This document shows, piece after piece, positions 32,214 through 44,937 of a stretch of DNA of 64,000 nt. The notes below the pieces were generated by a model. That model did not search any database. It saw only the letters and a program-made list of their open reading frames with translations, and was not told the DNA's origin. This DNA is from Mercurialis annua (Eukaryota > Streptophyta > Magnoliopsida > Malpighiales > Euphorbiaceae), in NCBI RefSeq assembly GCF_937616625.2, contig NC_065577.1, positions 16,691,501 to 16,755,500 on the forward strand, read 5' to 3'. A program made the translations under genes and the position numbers. The first letter of the stretch is position 1. Every line of letters begins with the position of its first letter.

Positions 32214-33636
32214 GATTCTTGAGTGCTTGCTGAGTCTCTGCGTCCTTCTTCAGCATCAACTCCATCATTTTGTCCATTTTACTGTGTAGAGACTCTCCCT
32301 GTTCTTTCTGCTGAAAACCAGGTGGATGCTGTGGCCTACTATTCTGATGGTGGAAGTTTCCTTGATTTTGGAAGTTTCCCTGATTCTGCTGTGATCTTTG
32401 TTCTCCTTGAAAACTAGGACCTGCCTGATTGTGGGTTTGATTTCCATTATCCTTCCATGAGAAATTTGGGTGATTTCTCCACCCTGGATTGTAAGTAGCA
32501 GCATATGGATTATTTCCTGGTCTCTGTCCTCCCACATAATTGATTTGCTCGTTGATCTGCTGCGACATCACATAGCACTCATTCGCCGTATGGCTAGGAT
32601 CTCCACAAACCTCACAGTTACTCTGAATTGCAGCAACATTATGAGTGTTGGGTGTTACAACTTGTTTTGTGAGAAAATCCTGTAATAGTGATTTGACTGT
32701 CTCCACTACTGGGTCAGTAGCAACTGCCATCACTCCTCTCTGAGCAGGCGCCTTCGCCCTCTCAGTTGGCCAAGAACAGCTGTTCACTGCCAACTCGTCT
32801 AACAGCTCAAATGCTGCATCAGTGGTCTTCCTCATCAATGACCCTCCTGCGGCTGTATCAATGATGCTCCTGGTCTGATCATTTGACCCATTATAGAAAT
32901 TTTGGATCAAATTCTCTCTGGTAATATGATGATGAGGAATTTTTCTCTGCAATTCCTTGTACCGCTCCCATGCGTCACTCACTGATTCTCCATCCAATTG
33001 CTGATAAAGCATGATATCTCTAGTCAGCTTTGCGGTCTTCGCCATGGGAAAGTACTTGTTCAGGAATGCCTTGGCCAAATCTGGCCATCTGTTAATGCCA
33101 ACTCTAGGCAGAGCGTGAATCCAAATTTTCGCTTTATCCCTCAGAGAAAATGGGAATAAGCGCAGCCAAACTTCATCTTCTGTCATGTTACTGAGCTTGA
33201 ATGTACTGCACACCTCCAGGAAATTCGAGATGTGTGCATTTGGATCTTCATTTGGTAGCCCATAGAACTGACAGCGGGCTTCTAACAACTGAATGATACT
33301 GGTTTTAATCTCGTAATGGTTTGCCCGCACAGGATGTGCAAAGTAACCATGCGTATTATTTCCTACATTCGGCTGAAAGAATTCCATCAATGTTGGTTGT
33401 CTCTGCCTGTTATTATTCTGTCCTTGCAGATCTTGCGGATTCTGCAGATTTTGGGGATTCTGCAGATTTTGGGGGATTACTCTGTTATCCCCTTCATTAT
33501 TTAATCCAAGCGGATTACCATCTTCGTCTGCCATATTTAGATTCTTTTGAGCTGATTTTCTGATGCTTCGCTCAAAAGTTGTGAGATCTGGTTGAAATGT
33601 TTCTAAAGGTAGACCTTTGCGACGTGTATTATGCAT
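32149..33636 (-). CDS. gag: Athila gag
   Basis: 495 codons, ATG at 33636, about 115 bp inside the PBS. The N-terminus is followed by a retrotransposon gag (capsid) domain with [28 protein letters not shown] and the [24 protein letters not shown] region, then a CCHC knuckle C-X2-C-X4-H-X4-C ([15 protein letters not shown], about residues 339-352), an Asn/Gln-rich stretch and a helical C-terminus ([11 protein letters not shown]). Gag stops at TGA 32149 while pol-type sequence carries on in the +1 frame. The overlap could be a programmed shift or a one-base lesion. Gag forms the particle in which reverse transcription occurs. Confidence 0.9.
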   Translation of the reverse strand: MHNTRRKGLPLETFQPDLTTFERSIRKSAQKNLNMADEDGNPLGLNNEGDNRVIPQNLQNPQNLQNPQDLQGQNNNRQRQPTLMEFFQPNVGNNTHGYFAHPVRANHYEIKTSIIQLLEARCQFYGLPNEDPNAHISNFLEVCSTFKLSNMTEDEVWLRLFPFSLRDKAKIWIHALPRVGINRWPDLAKAFLNKYFPMAKTAKLTRDIMLYQQLDGESVSDAWERYKELQRKIPHHHITRENLIQNFYNGSNDQTRSIIDTAAGGSLMRKTTDAAFELLDELAVNSCSWPTERAKAPAQRGVMAVATDPVVETVKSLLQDFLTKQVVTPNTHNVAAIQSNCEVCGDPSHTANECYVMSQQINEQINYVGGQRPGNNPYAATYNPGWRNHPNFSWKDNGNQTHNQAGPSFQGEQRSQQNQGNFQNQGNFHHQNSRPQHPPGFQQKEQGESLHSKMDKMMELMLKKDAETQQALKNHAATIHNQELQIQQMAKALHY

Positions 33637-33751
33637 ACACTACAAGAAGAGTACCTGTATCAACAAAAACAACAAAACCCACGCGTAAAACAAGAAAATA
33701 AAAGACTAAAACAAGCCGAGCTATCCTAACTTAGATGTTAAAGATATGCTT

Positions 33752-33769
33752 TCCCCGGCAACGGCGCCA
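33752..33769 (-). other. Primer-binding site of Athila (Asp tRNA type)
   Basis: Minus strand TGGCGCCGTTGCCGGGGA, complementary to the 3' end of plant tRNA-Asp, six bases from the 5' LTR. This is the PBS usual in Athila and Tat elements. Confidence 0.92.
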
Positions 33770-33775
33770 AAAACT

Positions 33776-35385
33776 TGTTGATAAAATTTGCTGCAAGTGC
33801 ACAGTGTCAACTCGTAATATAGACTGTGAAGTCCAGATATCGTACCCACAAGGAAAGCAACTAAATACACCCAATTAAGATACTCAATTTGGATAGCCAA
33901 AAAGATAATTTGGTTGAAGTGATTTAAAGTTAATAAAATAGAATTAAGCAGATTTAACTTAGAATAAAATTAAGCTTTGAATAAAAATGGGTTTAAACAA
34001 TAATAAGGAAGATCAGGGATTATTAATTTTCTTTATGTCATTAATCTCATGGGATAATTGGATTATGTTATCAATTTAATGGTTCAGGCTAGTCTAATGC
34101 ATCTATAACTCTCTCTCAAGCCGCTATAGATAAAAATATACAAATAACCAATTAATAAGTAGATTACTCACTCTCGTGTTATAAACTACCAAATCAAGTG
34201 ATTAAATGACATTTATTAAGAAAACCTCAAGAACACGTATTCATTAACTCACTCTCGTGTTATTAATTCATACGTTGTTAATTAACTGATCTATTTCAAT
34301 TAAGCTCTCTCAAGTCATAATTAAAACATAGGGCAGTGAATGAATTGGCCAAAAACATTCAAGCATTAAGAGCATTAATTAACACATCATTTTAATAACA
34401 ATCCAATATCCCAATATGATCAAGTAGACATAAGTCCAACTAATAATCCCCGAAAATGGGTTTAGCTACTCATAATTAAAGGAAATTCAACAATAACATA
34501 TATGGAATTCATGATTAACAAGAACACAACGGTAATTGATCTCTCAATAATGTTGTACCTTAACTCCGGAATTCCAATATGTTTTGCGTAATAATCCCAA
34601 ACTATAGAGTAGAAATGATACTAAAATAGACTACCTCTAATGGCTAGTCTATGATCTAGATGTAAACTATAAAATGTATGATCTCTAAATTGAAAGATGA
34701 TTTTTCTCTACACAAATGCAAGCTATTTATAGAGTTGCTAGGAGTGGAGCTCAAGCCAAGAATCCCTCTTCATATCATGGAGTTTGAGTGATGATCAAGC
34801 TTTGGATCTCTTCTTTCCATGTAGAGCGGAGTAGGGAGCAAGTTCTTCCATAACCGTCTTGAGTGAATCAGGGTTCACTTATCTCGTTTCCAAAGATAGC
34901 TTGATTAAATCTCATCTTGATTCATACTTTGAGTGCAAGCCAAGGAAGATCTTTTTGAGTGTGAACCCAATATATATTGCTTATGGAAGATGTGTGAACG
35001 TATCGGCCAAGAATCCCCACGCGATTCCCAAGAATCGGATTTGAACTCTGAGATCAGGAGTCAGCCGGCCCTTGGCCGGCTCATAGTCGTGGGCCGGCTG
35101 AAGGCCGGCTGATGATTTATTTTCCGGTTCGGTTCGGTTTTGACTCGGTTTGACCCAAAACTTGGTTGGCTTTCTTGAACTCAGCTCGAATCCTTCTGGC
35201 TCTGACTATTTTTGCATTTTAACTCTGTTTTATTCCTAAAAACTCGAGAAACATTAAATATTTACATTCTACAACTAATTTATCAAATAAGCGAAATTAA
35301 CTAAATAAGCGTATATTTTACATCATAAAATACTAAAAACTAGTAAATAAATGACCTCTAAATGACGTAAAATATACACTTATCA
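33776..35385 (-). repeat. Athila 5' LTR
   Basis: 1,610 bp. TATAAATA (minus) at 34724-34731 should drive the element. The GC-rich inverted-repeat block (35062-35113) is about 330 bp upstream of it. Differences seen from the 3' LTR: C/A and a one-base indel near 35119-35145, and G/A near 35156. Confidence 0.95.
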
Positions 35386-36253
35386 GATACCGCCGTATCT
35401 TATGGCTCCTGCTGAGCTGAAGGAGTTAAAGGAGCAGTTGCAAGAACTGTTGGACAGTGGCTTCATCAGACCGAGTACTTCTCCGTGGGGTGCTCCAATT
35501 CTGTTTGTTAAGAAGAAGGATGGTTCCTTTCGGCTTTGTATCGACTACAGGCAGTTGAATAAGGCTACCATCAAGAACAGATATCCTCTTCCTCGCATCG
35601 ACGACTTGTTTGATCAGTTGCAGGGTGCAAAGTGTTTTTCCAAGATTGACTTGAGATCCGGGTATAATCAACTTCGGATTCGGGATGTCGATGTGCCTAA
35701 GACTGCTTTCAGAACGCGTTATGGGCATTTCGAGTTTCTGGTCATGTCGTTTGGGTTGACTAACGCACCAGCAGCGTTTATGGACATGATGAATCGGGTT
35801 TTCAAGCCGTTTTTGGATCAGTTTGTTATCGTCTTCATTGATGACATCCTGATTTATTCTCGGAGTGAGGAGGAGCATGATTATCACTTGAGGACTATAC
35901 TACAGACCTTGCGAGAGCATCAGTTGTATGCTAAGTTCTCAAAGTGCGAGTTTTGGCTGGAACAGGTTACCTTCTTAGGACACGTGGTGTCGAAGGATGG
36001 GATCAAGGTCGATCCGAAGAAGATTGAGGCGGTTATGGATTGGCAGAGGCCGAGGTCAGTTACCGAGATCAGGAGTTTTCTTGGGTTAGCTGGATACTAC
36101 CGTCGGTTCGTGCAGGATTTCTCTCGGATATCTGCACCTTTGACTAAACTGACACAAAAGGGTGTTAAGTTTGAGTGGACCGACAAGTGTCAGGCAAGTT
36201 TCGAGAAGCTGAAGGAGATTCTGACTACAGCTCCTGTTTTGGCGTTGCCTTCT
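35386..36253 (+). pseudogene. Tekay A2 reverse transcriptase segment
   Basis: RT of A2 resumes with the right GATAC copy and runs intact ([46 protein letters not shown] near 35838) to the Copia insertion at 36254. In several places, such as [10 protein letters not shown] and AAFMDMMN, it keeps the usual residues that A1 has lost. It is cut off mid-domain at CTTCT, the Copia target site. Confidence 0.9.
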
Positions 36254-36809
36254 TGTTGGGTTTTATGGGTTCATAACGCAGCGGAATTTCAAAAATTTAT
36301 CTAAAAACCCAAACCAAGATCCATGTAATTCGAATTAACAGAATAATTACTTACTTGTATGTCGAATTCAACAGCAATGTAGGAAGGAAGGAGGTGGTTC
36401 ACTTTGGTGATACCTGGCCTCGGATCAGAAACGCCTCCAAAAGAATGCGTCCTCTACGAGTATCCACACGAACAGACCTTAGCCAAAACTAGTGCTTGTG
36501 TGCTAGCACTATTGCTTCACAAGCAATTTCGAATTTTAGTGATTTAGTGAATAATGAATTTCGTGATTCTCAAACCAACTGCTTAATGAGTATTTATAGT
36601 GATAAATAACACTAGGATTTGAGACAAATTCGAATTTCAATCTCATTGCAATTCTACAAGTTTATGTTTATCAAAAACTCGTTTTTGATAATTCTCCATA
36701 TATATTAATTACTATATTTATTATTTTCAAAAAATAATAAATTAAGGAAAACACTTATCTTTAAATTTCGAATTAATATATATATATTTATTAATATATA
36801 TATATTACG

Positions 36810-36859
<50 letters not shown>

Positions 36860-37794
36860 TCACTTAATCACATTGGGCTTGTACAACACATAACTGTTTT
36901 GGGCCTGTTCTTAGTGTGCGACCCTGTAGGTTCATATAACGTTGGCAGTAGGCTCAAAATCCCTATTTCAGCCCACAAGTCATAAGTGGCCTCTAGCAAG
37001 ACATTATGACTACCCAAGTTATATGAATATCGATAATCCGATTTAACCATTTACAATAATATTTTAATCCCTTTGTCTCTCGATATCCAGATTGAATATA
37101 AGGCATAGTTATGTCATCCTTATAACATTCAATCATTAGTTTCTTGACTCTAAGTAGACTGAAAATGATAACTTCTTATCAATTAGCATGGCCATGCATT
37201 TTCTTCAGTCTATCTTCTTCAAGGGGCCCATAGATATCTTACTCAAATAAATGAGGGACAAATTCCTTCTCGGTCACTCACATTTCTCACATAGTTACTT
37301 TCATATCCAATGACAATCTATTCCATTATCCTGTTAAAGATAATGTAAGACTGTATCAAAATATGAAATATCTATGTAGAAATCCATGATGATTTCAAGG
37401 TCAAAGGATTATACTAATAGAACTGTAATGAGAATTACTTATGACAGTGATCTATGTAGTATTCTCACAGTGGGTCATCCAGTGCCTTATTTCTCAAATA
37501 GCACCTATGATTTGACTTAATATCTCATATACATGATTAGTAAAACATAATCATCAGTCAACATCATACTAGTCTCAATGTTCTATTAAGACTAGGGATA
37601 GATGGTATATAATTCTTTTATTAAACCTAAGGGTTCTACTATCAAGTCACATACTCGATGACCTTAGAAAGAATTAACCATTCACGTATTTTAATCATTA
37701 ATATAAAATGATAAAAAACTGCCAATCAATAAATAATAAAATGATAAAGTCAAAACATGGACAAACATGATTGACCTAGTGCATATCACTAACA
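36254..37794 (-). repeat. Copia 3' LTR
   Basis: 1,541 bp, TGTTGGGTTTT to CACTAACA on the plus strand. TATAAATA (minus) at 36591-36598. It has a longer TA run (36777-36853) than the 5' LTR. Confidence 0.95.
36777..36853. repeat. TA-rich microsatellite in Copia 3' LTR
   Basis: Interrupted TA runs; the 5' LTR (43963-43996) has a much shorter version, which explains most of the length difference between the LTRs. Confidence 0.9.
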
Positions 37795-37808
37795 ATCTCC
37801 CACTTGCA
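37795..37808 (-). other. Polypurine tract of Copia element
   Basis: Minus strand AAGTGGGAGAT ends at the 3' LTR start. The pol stop codon (TAG at 37809-37811) directly adjoins it. Confidence 0.8.
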
Positions 37809-40800
37809 CTAGGCCCAATCTACATTAAATCTAATTCCCATGGACCTAGTATGACTCTCATGCTTAGGCTGTGGAAGAGCCTTAGTTAGCGGATCAGCAA
37901 CATTATCATTTGTCGAAACTCTGCATCTCTTCACGTCTCCTCTCTCAATGATTTCTCGAATGAGATGATAACGTCTAAGTATGTGTTTGGATCGCTGATG
38001 TGATCTGGTCTCCTTTGCTTGTGCTATGGCCCCATTGTTATCACATAACAAGTTCACTGGATCGGATATACTAGGAACAACTCCTAATCCAGTTATGAAC
38101 TTTTTGATCCAAACAGCCTCCTTAGCTGCGTCTGAAGCAGCTATATACTCAGCTTCTGTTGTAGAATCAGCAACGGTGTCCTGCTTCGAGCTCTTCCAGC
38201 TAAAAGCACCTCCATTCAAACAAAACACATATCCTGACTGTGATTTATAATCATCAATGTCAGTTTGGAAGCTAGCGTCTGTGTAACCCTTTACAATCAG
38301 CTCATCTTCCTGACCACCATATAGCAAGAATGCATCCTTGGTTCTTCTCAAGTACATAAGGATGTTCTTAACTGCTGCCCAGTGACTTTCACCTGGATTT
38401 GACTGGTATCTGCTCGTTGTACTCAAAGCATATGAGACATCAGGTCGAGTGCACAACATTGCATACATGATAAATCCAATAGCAGAAGCATATGGAATCT
38501 TACTCATGCGGTCTCGCTCATCCTGTGTTTTAGGACACTGAGTCTTGCTGAGACTGATGCCATGTGACATTGGCAAGAATCCTCTCTTGGAGTCTTGCAT
38601 ACTAAACCTGTTTAATACCTTATCAACATAAGTGCTTTGACTTAGGCCAATGAGTCTTCTAGATCTATCTCTATAGATCTTGATGCCTAATATATAAGCA
38701 GCATCGCCCAAGTCTTTCATTGAAAAAGACTTCCCTAACCATGATTTAACATTTTGCAGTATGGGAATGTCGTTTCCAATGAGTAGTATGTCATCAACAT
38801 AAAGCACTAAGAAAACAATCGCGCTCCCACTAACCTTCTTGTACACGCAAGGTTCATCTTCATTCCTGATGAATCCAAACTCTTTGATTGCTTCATCAAA
38901 ACGAAGATTCCAACTCCGAGAAGCTTGCTTTAATCCATAAATGGATTTTTTGAAGCTTGCAAACCTTTCCAGAATTCTCTGGACTGGCAAAACCCTCAGG
39001 TTGTGTCATGTACACATCCTCAAGTAAGTTTCCATTAAGAAACGCTGTTTTGACATCCATTTGCCATATCTCATAGTCATAATATGCAGCTATGGCAAGG
39101 AGAATTCGAATGGATTTGAGCATAGCAACTGGTGAAAAGGTTTCATCATAGTCTATACCATGTATTTGTCTGAAACCTTTTGCAACTAGTCTTGCTTTAT
39201 AGGTATGCACATTGCCATCCATGTCAGTCTTCATTTTGAAGACCCATTTACACCCAATGGTTTTTACACCATCCGTTGGGTCAATCAAGGTCCAAACTTG
39301 ATTATCATACATGGATTGCATTTCAGATCTCATGGCTTCGAGCCATTTTTCAGAGTCAGGACTATTTATGGCCTCTTGATAGGATGTGGGTTCTTCTTGA
39401 TCCACAATCATCATATCATTGTTCTCAGTAATGAGAAATCCATATCTCATAGGATTATGACGTGTCCTATCAGACCTCCTTTGGCCTTGTGGTACTTGTA
39501 CTGGTTCAGCAATTGCTTGTTGATTCTTTTGAGGTTCCATACTTGGTACAATGCTATTTTGTGGTTCTTGAATTTCTTCAAGTTGTACTGTACTCCCACT
39601 GGTTCCTTTGGAAATAAATTCTTTTTCCAAAAAGATACCATTTCGAGCAACAAACACTTTGTTCTCATAAGCATTGTAGAAGTAATATCCTTTAGTTTCT
39701 TTAGGATATCCTACAAAAAGGCATTTGTCAGATTTGGGTGCTAATTTATCTGAAATTAGTCGCTTCACATAAGCTTGACATCCCCAAATCTTAAGAAAAG
39801 ACAAACTAGGAGTTTTTCCAGTCCATATCTCATATGGTGTCTTTTCAACTGCCTTTGATGGAACTCTATTCAAAATGAATGCAGCGGTTTCTAAAGCATA
39901 ACCCCAAAATGAGATTGGAAGATCAGTTTGACTCATCATTGATCGAACCATATCCAATAGAGTTCGATTTCTCCGTTCAGACACACCATTCCATTGTGGT
40001 GTTCCAGGTGGAGTCAATTGAGAAACGATCCCACAATCTCTTAGATGATCTACAAATTCTTGGCTTAAATATTCACCACCCCGATCAGATCTTAGTGTTT
40101 TAATATTTTTACCAAGTTGATTTTGTACTTCATTCTTAAATATTTTGAACTTTTCAAAAGATTCAGATTTATGTTTCATCAGATAAACATAACCATATCT
40201 ACTGAGATCATCAGTAAAAGTAATGAAGTACTGAAATCCACCTCTAGCATTTGTACTTAATGGACCACATACATCTGTATGTATAAGGCCCAATAAGTTT
40301 TTAGCTCTTTCACCTTGTCCAATAAAAGGTGTTTTTGTCATTTTGCCCATTAGACAAGATTCACATGTTTCAAATGATTCATAATCAAATGAATTCAAAA
40401 GTCCATCTCTTTGAAGTTTTGATATGCGTTTCTCATTTATATGGCCTAAACGACAATGCCAGAGATAAGTAGAGTTTAAATCATTTGACGTAAACTTCTT
40501 AGCATTGATGTTATAGATTGATTTTTCATTAGTGTCCTCAACATTTAAAATATAAAGACCACTACTGCGTGGAGCATATCCATAAAGAATGTTATTGTGC
40601 GAAATTCTGCATTTATTATTCCTAATAATAAATTCAAAACCATCCTTGTCCAAACAAGAAACAGAAATAATATTCCTACACATGGTAGGTACATAATAAC
40701 AATTGTTCAAAGATAAAATAAGTCCACTAGGCAAAGATAACTCATAAGTCCCTACAGCTAAAGCAGCAACTCTTGCTCCATTGCCAACTCGTAGGTCTAC

Positions 40801-41778
40801 TTCGCCTTTTGTCAAACTTCTACTCCTTTTGAGACCCTGCACATTAGTACAAATGTGAGATCCAGATCCAGTATCTAATACCCATGAATCAGAAGTAGAA
40901 AGATTAATTTCTATAACATGAATACCTGAAGTGGTAGTCTCACTACCCTTGTTCTTCTTCAGATCATCCAGATATTTCTTGCAATTCCTTTTCCAATGTC
41001 CAGGTTCCTTGCAGAAAAAGCAAGTTCCTTCCTTTGGCGGTTTTGCTTTGGGTTCATCCTTGGTCTTGGGCTTGGACTTGGGTTTAGACTTCTTGAAAGC
41101 CTTTCCCTTGCCCTTACCAGACCTTTTCATACCCTTTCCCTTGTTGACCATAAGAACATCCTTAATCTCATTCTTGATGTTCTTTTCAGCAGTTTGAAGC
41201 ATCCCATGCAACTCTGTGGTGGTCTTCTCCATATTATGCATATTGAAGTTCATGATGAAACCATCATAAGCCTCAGGCAAAGATTGGAGAATAATGTCTG
41301 TAGCCAACTCTTGGGCAATTGGGAGACCGAGCCTGTCCAAATGTTCAAGATGACCCTTCATCTTCAAAACATGAGGACTAACTGAGCCGCTAGTAGTCAA
41401 CTTGCAAGAAAGCAAATCCTTGATGGTATTGAACCTTTCAATTCTTGCTCTCTCTTGGAACATTTCCATGAGATCAGTAATCATGGTGTAAGCATCCAAT
41501 TCCATCATTTGCTTTTGGAGTTCATTCTCCATACATCCAAGCATAATGCAAGTGACATCAGTAGAGTCATTGAGATGCTTCGTATAAGCATCCCTTTGAG
41601 CTCTAGTAGCAGCAGGAGCTGGTTCCTCAGGGAGGGGTTGATCAAGGATGTATTCCTTTCTTTCTTGCCTAAGAACAATTCTTAGTTTTCTGTACCAGTC
41701 CAGAAAGTTAGTGCCATTGAGCTTATCCTTCTCAAGGATTGATCGCACTGATGAAGTAGGTGTAGTGTTTGTAGCCAT
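37809..41778 (-). CDS. Copia gag-pol polyprotein, one frameshift
   Basis: Start taken at ATG 41778 (MATNTTPTSS), though the frame is open 129 bp further upstream; the upstream part is hydrophobic and starts in the leader. Order: copia-type gag domain (KLNGTNFLDWYRKLRIVL to NMHNMEKTT), basic linker, CCHC knuckle (CFFCKEPGHWKRNC), protease (WVLDTGSGSHIC), integrase zinc domain (WHCRLGH ... CESCLMGK) and DDE core (HTDVCGPL, LRSDRGGEY, WNGVSERRNRTLL), RT (WVFKMKTDMDG; DVKTAFLNG; YVDDILLIG near 38788-38800), RNase H (YTDASFQTD; TTEAEYIAA). At 38946-38951 a run of six T (six A in sense) is one longer than the frame needs, shifting it between QK and SIYGLKQ. About 1,320 codons in all. Otherwise no break, so the element may be active, or the extra base may be an assembly error. 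Confidence 0.9.
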
Positions 41779-42503
41779 CTCTACAACAATAAATATATAA
41801 GTAGCATTTAATAAAACGCACAATAAAATTCCCACAACATATATCCATAATTTAAATAAAAAACCCTTAATGTTAATTTCAACAATTGAAAAATAATAGT
41901 GGGACAAGATCCATATTTCACCCTACTTCAAGTAAACTTTGGCTTATCACTTTAAGTGTGGTTTATTTAGGTAGGTAACACTTTACCATTTACATCTCAT
42001 GCAATTCTTGAACATAGAATATTAACATCACATGTAATCTTGATATTCTATCTAATACCCTAGGTTCAAAACTATTTTGATAACCTAGTTAAGTCTAACC
42101 AAATCAAACATATGGATATCACTTTTATCCAACTTATCTTACTTAGATGACTTTATACATCATGCTTTGGCATAGCCTATACATAGCAATCTAAGTCTTG
42201 ATAAGTGTTATTACAATGGGAGGTATATAGAAGACTTAATATTAAATAAGGGTTTGCTATTTATCCTATTTAGTTATCCTATCTTATCACATGTAGAATA
42301 ATCATGCAAAGCATATAACCAATAAGATAAACATTAAAAACATATTATTTTACTATTTTAAATCACATTTAACAACAATCATATAAATATGTTATTCATG
42401 ATAATTTAAATCATATTTAAAATTTATCATTAAAGTATTAAAATAAAATACATGATAAAAACACGCCGGCTTAAAAGGATAACGGTCCTTAATGGGGTGT
42501 ATC

Positions 42504-42620
42504 AGCGGGGTCCAAGGGGCGCGGCCCCTTGGCGGGGTCTGGGAGCAGCGCCCCAAGCGGGGTCCAAGGGGCAGCGCCCCTGGCGGGGCCCGGGGGCAGA
42601 GCCCCAGGCGGTGGTCCCGC
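42504..42620 (-). repeat. GC-rich hairpin array in Copia leader
   Basis: Four to five tandem units of about 26 bp on the plus strand, each starting GCGGGGTCC or GCGGGGTCT. Several units fold by themselves, for example CCAAGGGG-CGCGG-CCCCTTGG. The composition stands out sharply from the AT-rich surroundings. Confidence 0.85.
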
Positions 42621-42886
42621 TAGTCCAGAAATTTTTCTCACATGTTACTCTTAACAGAATTAAAATTTCTTTATCCGAAATCAATAATCTTAACTGATTA
42701 CGGTTTATTTTAATATGTTCAAAACAGATTAAAATAACCCCAAAACCCTAATTACTGCATCTTAAAAACTGTTCAGAAACAATTTATTTAACACTTAAAT
42801 AACAACAGTTTCATTAATTCGGCTCATGGCAGAATTAAATACAGTTTTATAAATTATGTTCATAACATAATTAAACACAGTTTTAT

Positions 42887-43115
42887 CAATAGAATTAAAA
42901 CAGTTTCACAAACAGTTTACTAATCCTATTTAAAACAGAATTACTAATAGAATCAAAACAGTTTCACAAACAGTTTACTAATCCTATTCAAAACAGAATT
43001 ACTAATAGAATTAAAACCAGTTTCACAAACAGTTTACTAATCCTATTCAAAAACAGTTTTCCTAATAGAATTAAAACAGTTTCATAAACAGTTTACTAAT
43101 CCTTATTCAAAAACA
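42887..43115 (-). repeat. 59-bp tandem repeats, four units, in Copia leader
   Basis: Units start with CAGTTTCACAAACAGTTT at 42901, 42959, 43019 and (variant) 43078, spaced 58-60 bp. Confidence 0.85.
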
Positions 43116-43427
43116 GTTTTATTATTTTGTTTCCCCTTTTCTTATCAATTCGTATGAACATTAATACTACGAAACTTTTAATCAAATTAAAACGTAATAT
43201 TAATTTAGAACAGTATATTCGAAGTTTTAATCACATTAAACGATTAATCAAATTAATTCTTCATACTGTTTTTCATACAATTAATCACATAAACGTGTTA
43301 TGTATAATTACAACGAATTATAATTCCTTCAAAACAGTTTCAAAAAACAACCCCTTTTTCAAAACAGAACATACAATAAGCATATATCACATATATACTC
43401 AAAATCTAATTAATCAAATTACAAGCA

Positions 43428-43439
43428 GCTCTGATACCA
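43428..43439 (-). other. Primer-binding site of Copia element
   Basis: Minus strand TGGTATCAGAGC, one base from the 5' LTR start at 43441, initiator Met type. Confidence 0.9.
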
Positions 43440-43440
43440 C

Positions 43441-44937
43441 TGTTGGGTTTTATGGGTTCATAACGCAGCGGAATTTCAAAAATTTATCTAAAAACCCAAA
43501 CCAAGATCCATGTAATTCGAATTAACAGAATAATTACTTACTTGTATGTCGAATTCAACAGCAATGTAGGAAGGAAGGAGGTGGTTCACTTTGGTGATAC
43601 CTGGCCTCGGATCAGAAACGCCTCCAAAAGAATGCGTCCTCTACGAGTATCCACACGAACAGACCTTAGCCAAAAACTAGTGCTTGTGTGCTAGCACTAT
43701 TGCTTCACAAGCAATTTCCAATTTTAGTGATTTAGTGAATAATGAATTTCGTGATTCTCAAACCAACTGCTTAATGAGTATTTATAGTGATAAATAACAC
43801 TAGGGTTTGAGACAAATTCGAATTTCAATCTCATTGCAATTCTACAAGTTTATGTTTATCAAAAACTCCTTTTTGATAATTCTCTATATATATTAATTAC
43901 TATATTTATTATTTTCAAAAAATAATAAATTAAGGAAAACACTTATCCTTAAATTTCGAATTAATATATATATTTATTAATATATATATATATATAATTA
44001 ATCACTTAATCACATTGGGCTTGTACAACCCATAACTGTTTTGGGCCTGTTCTTAGTGTGCGACCCTATAGGTTCATATAACGTTGGCAGTAGGCTCGAA
44101 ATCCCTATTTCAGCCCACAAGTCATAAGTGGCCTCTAGCAAGACATTATGACTACCCAAGTTATATGAATATCGATAATCCGATTTAACCATTTACAATA
44201 ATATTTTAATCCCTTTGTCTCTCGATATCCAGATTGAATATAAGGCATAGTTATGTCATCCTTATAACATTCAATCATTAGTTTCTTGACTCTAAGTAGA
44301 CTGAAAATGATAACTTCTTATCAATTAGCATGGCCATGCATTTTCTTCAGTCTATCTTCTTCAAGGGGCCCATAGATATCTTACTCAAATAAATGAGGGA
44401 CAAATTCCTTCTCAGTCACTCACATTTCTCACATAGTTACTTTCATATCCAATGACAATCTATTCCATTATCCTGTTAAAGATAATGTAAGACTGTATTA
44501 AAATATGAAATATCTATGTAGAAATCCATGATGATTTCAAGGTCAAAGGATTATACTAATAGAACTGTAATGAGAATTACTTATGACAGTGATCTATGTA
44601 GTATTCTCACAGTGGGTCATCCAGTGCCTTATTTCTCAAATAGCACCTATGATTTGACTTAATATCTCATATACATGATTAGTAAAACATAATCATCAGT
44701 CAACATCATACTAGTCTCAGTGTTCTATTAAGACTAGGGATAGATGGTATTTAATTCTTTTATTAAACCTAAGGGTTCTTCTATCAAGTCACATACTCGA
44801 TGACCTTAGAAAGAATTAACCATTCATGTATTTTAATCATTAATATAAAATGATAAAAAAACTGCCAATCAATAAATAATAAAATGATAAAGTCAAAACA
44901 TGGACAAACATGATTGACCTAGTGCATATCACTAACA
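43441..44937 (-). repeat. Copia 5' LTR
   Basis: 1,497 bp. TATAAATA (minus) at 43779-43786 should be the active promoter. Confidence 0.95.

Larger units (their letters stand above)
20755..35385 (-). mobile_element. Athila-lineage LTR retrotransposon, young and nearly complete
   Basis: A 14,631-bp element on the minus strand inside the RT of Tekay A2, flanked by GATAC (20750-20754 and 35386-35390). LTRs of 1,609 and 1,610 bp differ at about three places that I can see, so insertion was recent. Order 5' to 3' on the minus strand: 5' LTR, Asp-tRNA PBS, gag, pol, an acidic AT-hook-like ORF, a putative plant transposon protein ORF, 3' non-coding with PPT, 3' LTR. The pol domain order and motifs (DLGAS protease, FMDD RT) are those of Athila. 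Confidence 0.95.
41779..43427 (-). other. Copia leader, with hairpin array and 59-bp tandem repeats
   Basis: An unusually long leader of 1.65 kb between PBS and gag. It contains the two repeat arrays listed separately (42504-42620 and 42887-43115). The rest is AT-rich and I see nothing else in it. Confidence 0.7.
36254..44937 (-). mobile_element. Ty1/Copia LTR retrotransposon, young and nearly complete
   Basis: 8,684-bp element on the minus strand in the RNase H region of Tekay A2, flanked by CTTCT (36249-36253 and 44938-44942). LTRs are 36254-37794 and 43441-44937, differing at about 15 bases plus a TA-run difference, roughly 1%. PBS, leader, gag-pol and PPT are all present. Gag CCHC, protease, integrase, RT, RNase H order is Copia type; similarity to Tork/Angela-like elements is my impression only. 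Confidence 0.95.

Noticed and set aside
39205..39744. 179-codon open stretch on the plus strand
   Set aside because: Antisense to Copia gag-pol, which has full domain support.
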